Shown here: in pieces, positions 1 to 6,590 of the stretch
How the letters are laid out: every line of letters begins with the position of its first letter
Position numbering within the stretch: the first letter of the stretch is position 1
Assembly (NCBI GenBank): GCA_016794735.1
Contig: JAEUJK010000665.1
Coordinates: 1 to 7,158, forward strand
Reading direction: 5' to 3'
DNA length: 7,158 nt
Origin: Gemmatimonadota bacterium
GTDB lineage: Bacteria; Gemmatimonadota; Gemmatimonadetes; Gemmatimonadales; Gemmatimonadaceae
Program-made: the position numbers and the translations under genes
Notes under the pieces: generated by a model
What the model was told of the DNA's origin: nothing
Seen by the model: only the letters and a program-made list of their open reading frames with translations
The model's database searches: none

Positions 1-924
1 GGGGACCTGGCGAGCCTGATGCTCGCGTCGGTGGATCCGGTGGGACGCTGGAGTTCAGTGCTGCAGGGCGCCCATGGCCAGCGCGGCGCGTGGCGCGGCG
101 GCTCGGCGTGGACCGCGCTCCGGAGCGGGCGCATCGAGATCGAAGGCAGTGCGTGGTACGCCGATCACGCGCCGTCGCGCCAGCGTTCGGGCACGTATGC
201 CTCGCTCAACATCGACTCGCGCTTCACCGGCGGCGGCCTCGCGTTCCGTACACAACGGGAGAAGGCAGCCTATGGGTGGACGGCACGCCTCGGCGGCAGC
301 GTGGGCCAGGTGGACGGCAACCAGCTGGATGGCGCGTCGCGGGCGATGGGTTTTGGCGAGGCGCGACTGCGGCTCTCGGTCCCGATGGGCACATGGACCT
401 TCACCCCGACCGGCGCCATCTCCGAGGCGCGTGGCAGCACCCGCGGCGAGTCGTGGACGCGGCGGGTCCTCAGCGCGGGCTTCACGTTAGGCACGGCCCG
501 GCGGTCCCTGCGCGTGGATGCGATCCGCGGTGAGGTGACCGAACCCGATGCGGGAGAGTTCGGGCGGTCCTTCGAGCAGTTCGCGGTGGGCGGCGCCCCG
601 ATGCCGTTCGTCGACTCGGCCTACCTGAGCCAGCGCATCCCGTTGCCCTCGGTGCCGGTCGGGTACGCGCAGGGCCGCACGGTCGAGGGACTCCGTGCCG
701 CCATCCGCGTCGCGGGACTGCAACCGTGGGCCATGTGGGTCGCCGCGGGCGACACGATCACGCGCTACCAACGCACCTTTGGCATCGAGGACGAATGGCG
801 CTGGCCAGCGATCGGCTTTGCGCGACTCCCCGCGGTGCGCATTCGCGCCGGGATCGGCTATTCGCTCGATGAACCGTATGACGAGAAGTTGCGGCCCTAC
901 GTGAGCATCACGTACCGGCCATAA
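1..924 (+). CDS. C-terminal part of a probable outer-membrane beta-barrel protein (5' end outside window)
   Basis: The frame is open from the first base with no stop before an ATG at 19, so that ATG is probably internal and the gene begins outside the window; 307 residues are visible, ending at TAA 922-924. The sequence is rich in alternating polar/hydrophobic stretches with Gly, Arg, Trp and Tyr (for example residues around WTARLGGSVG and RIRAGIGYSLD), which suggests antiparallel transmembrane beta-strands. A segment near visible residues 189-220 (FEQFAVGGAPMPFVD followed by a Pro-rich stretch) resembles, to my eye, the penultimate region of surface-antigen-type barrels. It ends in YVSITYRP, without the classical terminal aromatic residue of proteobacterial porins. 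I cannot name the family: the N-terminal part that would decide it is missing. The reading frame is well supported; the barrel assignment is inference. Confidence 0.62.
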   Translation, partial: GDLASLMLASVDPVGRWSSVLQGAHGQRGAWRGGSAWTALRSGRIEIEGSAWYADHAPSRQRSGTYASLNIDSRFTGGGLAFRTQREKAAYGWTARLGGSVGQVDGNQLDGASRAMGFGEARLRLSVPMGTWTFTPTGAISEARGSTRGESWTRRVLSAGFTLGTARRSLRVDAIRGEVTEPDAGEFGRSFEQFAVGGAPMPFVDSAYLSQRIPLPSVPVGYAQGRTVEGLRAAIRVAGLQPWAMWVAAGDTITRYQRTFGIEDEWRWPAIGFARLPAVRIRAGIGYSLDEPYDEKLRPYVSITYRP

Positions 925-930
925 CAACAA

Positions 931-953
931 CGCCCACCGACCTTCGGTGGGCG
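931..953. terminator. Perfect 10-bp stem-loop between convergent genes
   Basis: The arms 931-940 (CGCCCACCGA) and 944-953 (TCGGTGGGCG) are exact reverse complements around a 3-nt loop, starting 6 bases after the stop of the upstream plus-strand gene. Read leftward, the hairpin is followed by a T-rich stretch (TTGTTGTTATGG), so it fits an intrinsic terminator for the cysD-cysNC transcript better than for the rightward gene, whose downstream side has no T-run. It may act in both directions. Confidence 0.65.
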
Positions 954-975
954 TCTGGCGTCCGTTGGACACACA

Positions 976-1001
976 CGTCGCGGGCCTCATCGCCCGCGAC
1001 G
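976..1001. terminator. Second perfect 10-bp stem-loop downstream of cysNC
   Basis: The arms 976-985 (CGTCGCGGGC) and 992-1001 (GCCCGCGACG) pair perfectly around a 6-nt loop (CTCATC). The hairpin starts 6 bases beyond the cysNC stop codon, read leftward. No T-run follows on either strand, so it may protect the mRNA 3' end or slow polymerase ahead of the hairpin at 931-953 instead of terminating alone. Confidence 0.5.
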
Positions 1002-1007
1002 CGCGTA

Positions 1008-2915
1008 TCAGGGGTCCAGCAGTCCGAGCCCGCGCAGCTTCTCGATCACCAGCTCGGCCGCCTGCTCCGGCGTGGTCTCGACCGTGTTGACGCGGAGGTC
1101 CGGCTGCTCGGGCGGCTCGTACGGCGAGTCGATCCCGGTGAAGTTCCGCAGCTCGCCGCGCCGGGCCTTCTTGTACAACCCCTTCACGTCGCGCGACTCG
1201 GCGACGTCGAGCGGGGTGTCCACGTGGATCTCGACGAACTCGTTCTCGCCCAGGAGGCTGCGCGCGAGCGCGCGTTCCGAGCGGAACGGCGAGATGAACG
1301 CGGTGAGCACGATCAGCCCCGCGTCGACCATGAGCTTGGCCACTTCGGCGACGCGGCGGATGTTCTCGACGCGATCGGCCTCGGTGAAGCCGAGGTCCTT
1401 GTTGAGCCCATGGCGGACATTGTCGCCGTCCAGCAGGTAGGAATGGCGACCCAGCGCGTGGAGGCGCTTCTCGACGAGATTCGCGATCGTCGACTTCCCC
1501 GCCCCGGAGAGCCCGGTGAACCAGAGCACGACCGGGTGCTGCCCCTTGAGCTGCGCGCGTGCGCGCTTGTCGATGTCGAGGTGCTGCAGGTGGATGTTGT
1601 GCGACCGACGGAGGGCGAAGTGGATCATCCCCGCCCCGACCGTGTTGTTGGTCATGCGGTCGATGAGGATGAAGCCGCCGGTGTCCTTGTTGGCGCGATA
1701 CGGATCGAACGCGATCGGTCGATCGATCGCGATATTGCACACGCCGATTTCGTTGAGCGCCAGCGCCTTGGTGGCGAGGTGCTCCATCGTATTGATGTTG
1801 ACCTTGTGCTTGGCGTCGGTGACGGTGGCACTCACGGTGCGCGCCCCGATCTTGAGCAGGTACGGGCGGCCGGGCAGCAGAGGTTCATCGGCCATCCACA
1901 CGACCGTGCACTCGAACTGGTCGGCCACCTCGGGCGGGGCGTCAGCCGTGGCAATGACGTCGCCGCGCGAGATGTCGACTTCATCGGCGAGCGTCATCGT
2001 CACCGACTGGCCGGCCACGGCTTCGGGCAGGTCGCCGGTGGGGGTGACGAGGCGCGTCACCGTGCTCTCGCGTCCCGACGGAAGGACACGCACGCGATCA
2101 CCAGGGCGTACCACGCCGGCGGTGACCACGCCACAGTAGCCGCGGAAATCCAGGTTCGGGCGATTCACCCACTGCACCGGCAGGCGGAACGGCTCACCCT
2201 GCAGGCGATCCTCGTCCACTTCCGTGGTCTCGAGGAACTCCATCAGTGTGGGACCCTTGTACCACGGGGTGCGTGCGCTGCGCTCGACCATGTTGTCGCC
2301 ACGCAGCCCCGAGAGCGGGATCGCCGTGATGTTCTCGAGCCCGATGCGTGCGGCAAACGCGCGGTAGTCGGCCTCGATCGCCCGGAACGTCGCCTCCGAG
2401 AAGTCGACGAGGTCCATCTTGTTGATGGCCAGCGCGACGTTGCGGATGCCGATCAGGCTCACGAGGTAGCTGTGCCGCCGCGTTTGGGTGAGCACACCCT
2501 TGCGCGCATCGATCAGGATCACGGCGGCATCGGCGGTCGAGGCTCCCGTGATCATGTTGCGGGTGTACTGCTCGTGCCCCGGGGTGTCGGCGACGATGAA
2601 CTTGCGGCGGTCGGTGCTGAAGAACCGGTACGCCACGTCGATCGTGATCCCTTGCTCACGCTCGGCGGCGAGGCCGTCGACGAGGAGGGCGAAATCGATC
2701 TCCCCGCCCTGCGTGCCGAACTTCTTCGAGTCGGCCTCGATCGCCGCGACCTGGTCCTCGAAGAGCATCTTCGACTCGTACAACAGGCGGCCGATTACCG
2801 TGCTCTTGCCGTCGTCGACGGAGCCACAGGTAATGAACCGCAGGAGCCCCTTGCGTTCGTGCTGGTGGAGGTACGCCTCGATGTCCGTGGCGATGAGATC
2901 CGATACGTGCGCCAT
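1008..2915 (-). CDS. cysNC: Bifunctional sulfate adenylyltransferase subunit 1 / adenylylsulfate kinase (CysN-CysC fusion)
   Basis: This 635-residue protein joins two enzymes of sulfate activation. The CysN part (about 1-445) is a translation-factor-like GTPase that with CysD makes APS from sulfate and ATP. It shows GSVDDGKST at 31-39 (P-loop), DTPGH at 110-114 and NKMD at 165-168, followed by EF-Tu-like beta-barrel domains. The CysC part (about 455-635) phosphorylates APS to PAPS. It has a second P-loop, GLSGAGKST at 468-476, then LDGDNVRHGL at 495-504, ISPFRSER at 541-548 and FTGIDSPYEPP near 592-602. Both active sites look intact, and the length fits known CysNC fusions. One small departure is V577 in RDVKGLYKKAR, where CysC usually has Pro. 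The ATG overlaps the cysD stop by one base (TGATG), so the two are probably cotranscribed and translationally coupled. Confidence 0.97.
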   Translation of the reverse strand: MAHVSDLIATDIEAYLHQHERKGLLRFITCGSVDDGKSTVIGRLLYESKMLFEDQVAAIEADSKKFGTQGGEIDFALLVDGLAAEREQGITIDVAYRFFSTDRRKFIVADTPGHEQYTRNMITGASTADAAVILIDARKGVLTQTRRHSYLVSLIGIRNVALAINKMDLVDFSEATFRAIEADYRAFAARIGLENITAIPLSGLRGDNMVERSARTPWYKGPTLMEFLETTEVDEDRLQGEPFRLPVQWVNRPNLDFRGYCGVVTAGVVRPGDRVRVLPSGRESTVTRLVTPTGDLPEAVAGQSVTMTLADEVDISRGDVIATADAPPEVADQFECTVVWMADEPLLPGRPYLLKIGARTVSATVTDAKHKVNINTMEHLATKALALNEIGVCNIAIDRPIAFDPYRANKDTGGFILIDRMTNNTVGAGMIHFALRRSHNIHLQHLDIDKRARAQLKGQHPVVLWFTGLSGAGKSTIANLVEKRLHALGRHSYLLDGDNVRHGLNKDLGFTEADRVENIRRVAEVAKLMVDAGLIVLTAFISPFRSERALARSLLGENEFVEIHVDTPLDVAESRDVKGLYKKARRGELRNFTGIDSPYEPPEQPDLRVNTVETTPEQAAELVIEKLRGLGLLDP

Positions 2916-3814
2916 CAGAAGTACCCCTCCTGCTTCTTCTTCTCCATCGACGCCGCCGTGTCGTGATCGATCATGCGGCCCTGCCGTTCCGAGGTGCGCG
3001 CGAGCAGCATCTCCTGGATGATGGCCACGAGCGTATCCGCACTGGACTCGATCGCCCCCGAGAGCGGGTAACAGCCGAGGGTCCGGAAGCGGACCTTCTT
3101 CATCATCGGGACTTCGCCCGGCTTGAGGCGCATCCGCTCATCGTCGACCATGATGAGGGTCCCATCCCGGTCAACCACCGGCCGCTCGGCCGCGAAGTAC
3201 AGGGGCACGATCGGGATCTGTTCCAGGTGGATGTATTGCCAGATGTCCAGCTCCGTCCAGTTGGAGAGCGGGAACACGCGCATCGACTCGCCCTTGTGCT
3301 TGCGACCATTGTAGAGCCGCCACAACTCGGGGCGCTGGAGCTTGGGATCCCATCGGTGCTGCGCGCTGCGGAACGAGAAGATGCGCTCCTTGGCCCGCGA
3401 CTTTTCCTCGTCGCGACGGGCACCACCAAACGCGGCGTCGAAGCCGTGCAGGTCGAGCGCCTGCTTGAGCCCCTGCGTCTTCCACATGTCCGTGTGGATC
3501 TGCGACCCGTGGTCGAACGGGTTGATGCCGAGCTTGGCGGCCTCGGGGTTCTGGTAGACGAGGAGTTGCATTCCCATCTCGCGCGCCATGCGTTCGCGCA
3601 TCTCGTACATCGCCCGGAACTTCCAGGTGGTGTCGACGTGGAGCAGCGGGAACGGGGGCACCGAGGGATAGAACGCCTTGCGGGCCAGGTGCAGCATCAC
3701 CGCGCTGTCCTTCCCGACGGAATACAGCATCACGGGATTGTCGCTCTCGGCGATCACCTCCCGCATGATGTGAATGCTTTCGGCCTCCAGGCGCTGCAGG
3801 TGCGTCAGCTTCAT
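2915..3814 (-). CDS. cysD: Sulfate adenylyltransferase subunit 2 (CysD)
   Basis: CysD is the catalytic subunit of the heterodimeric ATP sulfurylase: it adenylylates sulfate to APS, driven by GTP hydrolysis in CysN. The 299-residue product starts MKLTHLQRLEAESIHI, matching the usual N-terminus, and its length is close to the 302 residues of the E. coli protein. Visible motifs are the PP-loop SVGKDS at 32-37, GGARRDEEKSRAKER at 130-144, FRTLGCYPLSGAIES at 243-257 and the typical tail ending KKKQEGYF. The frame stays open upstream to an ATG at 3970, but those 52 extra residues look unlike CysD and would overlap cysQ, so I use the ATG at 3812-3814. No convincing Shine-Dalgarno precedes it. It is the first gene of the leftward cysD-cysNC operon. 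Confidence 0.96.
   Translation of the reverse strand: MKLTHLQRLEAESIHIMREVIAESDNPVMLYSVGKDSAVMLHLARKAFYPSVPPFPLLHVDTTWKFRAMYEMRERMAREMGMQLLVYQNPEAAKLGINPFDHGSQIHTDMWKTQGLKQALDLHGFDAAFGGARRDEEKSRAKERIFSFRSAQHRWDPKLQRPELWRLYNGRKHKGESMRVFPLSNWTELDIWQYIHLEQIPIVPLYFAAERPVVDRDGTLIMVDDERMRLKPGEVPMMKKVRFRTLGCYPLSGAIESSADTLVAIIQEMLLARTSERQGRMIDHDTAASMEKKKQEGYF
2924..2931 (-). promoter_or_regulatory. Strong Shine-Dalgarno of cysNC inside the end of cysD
   Basis: On the minus strand the sequence AGGAGGGG lies 8 nt before the cysNC ATG, within the last codons of cysD. Together with the TGATG stop/start overlap it supports the chosen start and coupled synthesis of the two subunits. Confidence 0.8.
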
Positions 3815-3958
3815 GTACGAGGCAGCGGGTTCGGGACCGTTGAAGACGAGTCGAAATGGTCGAGCATGACGAGTCGGGGGCAATGCGCATGCCATGACAC
3901 CCGATCTGGAAACGCCCGAGTATCTTGGGCAGTGCCCTCGTCGAATGGCAGGCTTCAA
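3815..3958. promoter_or_regulatory. Divergent intergenic region between cysD and cysQ
   Basis: These 144 bases separate the divergent starts and should hold both promoters. For cysQ there is a -10-like TATCTT at 3921-3926. For cysD I see no convincing promoter; TTGCCC read leftward (complement of 3877-3882) is a weak -35 candidate. A near-palindrome at 3879-3893 (GGCA, an extra A, TGCGCA, TGCC) is a possible operator. Shared control is plausible because both products act in PAPS metabolism, but nothing here names the regulator. Confidence 0.4.
3921..3926 (+). promoter_or_regulatory. Candidate -10 element (TATCTT) of cysQ
   Basis: TATCTT lies 32 nt before the cysQ ATG inside the octamer GTATCTTG, which recurs at the same kind of position before the next gene. 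An upstream ATGACA (3894-3899) matches five of six bases of a -35, but the 21-nt gap is longer than the usual 17. The repetition is the main support. Confidence 0.4.
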
Positions 3959-4747
3959 ATGGACGAACAACGGGTCGCCGACGTCTCTTGGCAGGCCGGG
4001 GTTATCGCGGCCGTGCGCGACGCCGGATCCGTCATCATGGAAGTCTACTCGAGCGACTTCGAGGTCCGAGGAAAGGCCGATGAGTCGCCCGTCACGGTCG
4101 CTGACGAGCGGGCGGAAGCCGTCCTCTCCGCCGCGCTACAGCGCCTGGCGCCCGGGGTCCCGATCGTGGCGGAAGAAGCGGCCGCGGCGGGGCGCGTGCC
4201 CGAGGTGGGCAGCTGGTTCTGGCTCGTGGACCCCCTCGACGGGACCAAGGAGTTCATCAGCCGGAACGGCGAATTCACGGTGAACGTCGCGCTGATCCGG
4301 GACGGGCAGCCGGTGTTCGGCGTGGTGCTCGCCCCCGCGATCGGACGCCTGTACGTGGGGCACGCCGGCCGCGGGGCGTTCCTCGAGGACAACGTCGGGC
4401 GGCGGCCGATCAGCTGCCGTGCGGTCCCTCAGGACGGCCTCGTGGTGGTGGCCAGTCGCTCCCACGGGGACGCCGCGGCCCTCGACGCCTTCCTCGCGGG
4501 CCGGAAGGTCGCGCGGACCACCAACGCCGGGTCGTCCCTCAAGTTGTGCCTGGTGGCCGCCGGCGACGCCGACCTCTATCCGCGCCTTGGTCGGACCATG
4601 GAATGGGACATCGCCGCCGGCCACGCGGTCCTCGCCGCGGCCGGGGGCAGCGTGGTCACGGTGGACGGTACCCCGCTCCGCTACGGGAAGCCCGGGTTCG
4701 ACAACCCGCACTTTGTGGCGGCCGGATTGGGGTCCGGCGTGGCCTGA
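3959..4747 (+). CDS. cysQ: 3'(2'),5'-bisphosphate nucleotidase CysQ (PAP phosphatase)
   Basis: This enzyme of the inositol-monophosphatase-like, metal-dependent and lithium-sensitive family hydrolyses PAP to AMP, removing the inhibitory by-product of PAPS use. The 262-residue product shows the family signature throughout: KADESPVTVADE at 39-50, the metal-binding pair EE at 72-73, DPLDGTKEFI at 91-100 (DPxDGT) and WDIAAGHAVL at 216-225. Length is near that of E. coli CysQ (246). The frame is open far upstream, antisense to cysD, but family similarity begins just after the ATG at 3959-3961, so that start is used; the Shine-Dalgarno is weak. Its position divergent from cysD-cysNC supports PAP as substrate over inositol phosphates. 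No sign of damage. Confidence 0.93.
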   Translation: MDEQRVADVSWQAGVIAAVRDAGSVIMEVYSSDFEVRGKADESPVTVADERAEAVLSAALQRLAPGVPIVAEEAAAAGRVPEVGSWFWLVDPLDGTKEFISRNGEFTVNVALIRDGQPVFGVVLAPAIGRLYVGHAGRGAFLEDNVGRRPISCRAVPQDGLVVVASRSHGDAAALDAFLAGRKVARTTNAGSSLKLCLVAAGDADLYPRLGRTMEWDIAAGHAVLAAAGGSVVTVDGTPLRYGKPGFDNPHFVAAGLGSGVA

Positions 4748-4754
4748 TCGGTCG

Positions 4755-4760
4755 TATCTT
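4755..4760 (+). promoter_or_regulatory. Candidate -10 element (TATCTT) of the NTF2-like gene
   Basis: TATCTT begins 7 bases after the cysQ stop and ends 25 nt before the next ATG, implying a short leader. It sits in the same octamer GTATCTTG found before cysQ. A TTGGGG at 4727-4732 could be an upstream element, but the 22-nt spacing is long. It suggests this gene has its own promoter. Confidence 0.38.
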
Positions 4761-4785
4761 GCCGGGAGCCTTCTCCCACGGACCG

Positions 4786-5355
4786 ATGCGACTCGCCAAG
4801 CTGACCACCGTTTCCATCGCGCTCGCCCTCATCGCGACCTCGGGTCGCGCGCAGGCGCCCGGCGCGCCCACCCCGGATTCCCTGCCGCGCCCCGCGGCTC
4901 GACCGGCAGACGTGTCATCTCCCGACGCAATCCTGACTGCGCTGTACGACGTGATCTCGGGGGGCGCGGGGGTCAAGCGCGACTGGGATCGCTTTCGCTC
5001 GCTGTTCGTTCCATACGCCCGGTTGATTCCCTCGTCGCCGCTGCCCTCGGGTGGCGCACGGGCGACGGTCTTCGGCGTGGAGGATTACATCCGGCGCGCC
5101 GGCCCGGGCCTCATGGCGGATGGGTTCTTCGAGGTCGAGGTGAACCGCACGTGGGAGCAGTACGGCAACATCGCGCATGCCTTCTCCACGTATGAGTCCC
5201 GCCGCACGGCCGACCGCAAGGAGAAGCCGTTTGCGCGCGGGATCAACTCCATCCAGCTCCTGAAGGATGGCAATCGCTGGTGGGTGGTGACGATCTACTG
5301 GGATGCGGAGCGTCCGGGGAATGAGATCCCGGCGAAGTACCTGCCGCGGCCGTAG
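4786..5355 (+). CDS. Exported NTF2/SnoaL-like protein of unknown function
   Basis: The product has 189 residues. Residues 1-22 form a signal peptide: MRLAK, a hydrophobic core (VSIALALIATSG) and a cleavage site probably after GRA at 22, since cleavage after AQA would leave Pro at +1. A Pro/Ala-rich linker runs to about residue 45. The remainder has the layout of the NTF2-like fold: an opening helix (DAILTALYDVISG), a second helix (DWDRFRSLFV), FGVEDYIRRAGPGL in the middle, then beta-strands (FFEVEVNRTWEQYGNIAHAFSTYE) and a closing hairpin (INSIQLLKDGNRWWVVTIYWD). This class covers enzymes, ligand-binding domains and proteins of unknown role, so no substrate can be named. It probably acts in the periplasm. 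There is no lipobox Cys. No clear Shine-Dalgarno precedes the ATG at 4786, but the signal peptide fixes the start well. Confidence 0.85.
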   Translation: MRLAKLTTVSIALALIATSGRAQAPGAPTPDSLPRPAARPADVSSPDAILTALYDVISGGAGVKRDWDRFRSLFVPYARLIPSSPLPSGGARATVFGVEDYIRRAGPGLMADGFFEVEVNRTWEQYGNIAHAFSTYESRRTADRKEKPFARGINSIQLLKDGNRWWVVTIYWDAERPGNEIPAKYLPRP

Positions 5356-5459
5356 CCCGCGATACCTTCGGTCTTTCGCGCAGAAAGGGGTGGGTTTTCC
5401 GCCTTGTATTCCCGTGATCGGGAGTCGAATTTGCGCCGTCCTTCCATCGGGAATTTCGC
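5356..5459 (+). promoter_or_regulatory. Leader/intergenic region before pntAA with inverted repeats
   Basis: This 104-base gap shows a weak imperfect hairpin just after the preceding stop (CGCGA 5358-5362 with TCGCG 5376-5380, inner ACC/GGT) with no T-run, so it is a poor terminator. TACCTT at 5363-5368 resembles the TATCTT elements of the two upstream genes. ATTCCCG at 5408-5414 can pair either with CGGGA (5419-5423) or with CGGGAAT (5448-5454). The latter contains the only Shine-Dalgarno-like bases (GGGA) before the pntAA ATG. Confidence 0.35.
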
Positions 5460-6563
5460 ATGCGGATTGGGGTCCCCCGGGAAAGTGTTCCCGGTGAGAA
5501 CCGGGTCGGTCTCGTCCCGGAGAGTGTCACGCGGCTCAAGAAAGCCGGTGTCGACGTGCGGGTGCAGCGCGGCGCAGGAACGCCCGCGAACTACCCGGAC
5601 GAGGCGTACGCGGCGGCCGGCGCCGAGCTGGTGGACACCATGGAGGCCGCGCTCTCGGACGCGGACGTGGTGGTCAAGGTCCAGCGCCCGTCGCTGGCGG
5701 AGTGCGACCTGCTCCGCAACGGCGCCATCCTGATCTCGCTCCTTCCGGTGGCGTCATCGGCGGAGATCATCGCGCGATTGTCGTCGCGCGGGGTGACCGC
5801 CCTCGCCCTCGAGAAGGTCCCGCGGATCACGCGCGCCCAGTCGATGGACATCCTCTCGTCGCAGGCGACGATCGCGGGATACAAGGCCGTGCTGATCGGG
5901 GCGTCGCACAGCTGCAAGCTGATGCCGATGCTCACGACGGCCGCGGGCAACATCCCGCCGGCCAAGGCGTTCGTGATCGGGGCCGGTGTTGCCGGGCTGA
6001 TGGCGATCGCCACGGCCCGTCGACTCGGGGCGCAAGTCTCCGGTTTCGACGTCCGCGCCGCGGCGCGCGAGCAGGTCCTTTCGTTAGGCGCCACCTTCGT
6101 CGGCCCCGAACCCTCCACCGACGCGGAAGCGGCCGGTGGGTATGCCCGGGCCCAGACCGAGGAGGAACGCGCGAAGACCATGGAAGCGCTCGCGCAGCAC
6201 CTCAAGGACCAGGACCTGGTCGTCACGACCGCGCAGATCCCAGGCAAGCCGGCGCCACGACTCATCACCGCCGCGATGGTGGCCACGATGAAGCCCGGTG
6301 CGGTGATCGTGGACCTCGCCGCCGAGACCGGTGGCAACTGCGAGGGCACCGTCGCCGGCGAGGTGGTCCAACACCATGGCGTGCAAATCGTGGGCGCAGT
6401 CAACCTGCCGTCCACCATCCCGTTCCACGCCTCGGTGATGTTCTCCAAGAACGTCCTGACGCTGCTGCAGCATCTCATCAAGGACGGCGCCATCACGATC
6501 AACCTCGAGGACGAGATCACCGGACCGATGTGCCTCACGCACGCCGGCCAGTCCCGGACCTGA
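5460..6563 (+). CDS. pntAA: NAD(P) transhydrogenase alpha subunit part 1 (PntAA, NAD(H)-binding domain I)
   Basis: This is the soluble NAD(H)-binding domain I of proton-translocating transhydrogenase, which passes hydride from NADH to NADP+ driven by the proton gradient. The 367-residue product begins MRIGVPRESVPGENRVGLVP, the standard start of the PntA/alanine-dehydrogenase fold. Residues R122, Q127 and D130, in RITRAQSMDILSSQA, match the spacing of the RQD motif of transhydrogenase domain I. A Rossmann loop GAGVAGL lies at 174-180, and DLAAETGGNCEGT at 285-297 is the conserved C-terminal segment. These features, and the pntAB and pntB genes that follow, favour transhydrogenase over alanine dehydrogenase. 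Length fits the split form, in which the membrane part of alpha is encoded separately. Leu209 uses a rare TTA codon. Confidence 0.96.
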   Translation: MRIGVPRESVPGENRVGLVPESVTRLKKAGVDVRVQRGAGTPANYPDEAYAAAGAELVDTMEAALSDADVVVKVQRPSLAECDLLRNGAILISLLPVASSAEIIARLSSRGVTALALEKVPRITRAQSMDILSSQATIAGYKAVLIGASHSCKLMPMLTTAAGNIPPAKAFVIGAGVAGLMAIATARRLGAQVSGFDVRAAAREQVLSLGATFVGPEPSTDAEAAGGYARAQTEEERAKTMEALAQHLKDQDLVVTTAQIPGKPAPRLITAAMVATMKPGAVIVDLAAETGGNCEGTVAGEVVQHHGVQIVGAVNLPSTIPFHASVMFSKNVLTLLQHLIKDGAITINLEDEITGPMCLTHAGQSRT

Positions 6564-6590
6564 CCCTGACGACGCCCAACTCCATCCCGC

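Noticed and set aside
487..1740. 417-codon open frame on the minus strand spanning the barrel gene and cysNC
   Set aside because: It crosses the convergent gap and both hairpins and is Arg/Pro/Ala-rich without any family motif; it is a shadow of the two real genes.
1224..2966. 580-codon open frame on the plus strand, antisense to cysNC
   Set aside because: Its amino-acid makeup (Arg, Asp, Val, His, Gly-rich) is that of the complement of a GC-rich gene, and cysNC on the other strand is unmistakable; stop-free antisense frames are expected at this base composition.
2963..3958. 5' extension of the cysQ frame antisense to cysD
   Set aside because: CysQ-like sequence begins just after the ATG at 3959; the extension is the complement of the cysD coding sequence.
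3815..3970. Upstream ATG (3970) giving CysD 52 extra residues
   Set aside because: The extra residues do not look like CysD, would overlap cysQ and its promoter region, and the internal MKLTHL start matches the family.
5358..5380. Hairpin after the NTF2-like gene as an intrinsic terminator
   Set aside because: The stem is short and interrupted, with no T-run after it; it overlaps the TACCTT promoter-like element, so I list it only within the leader description.
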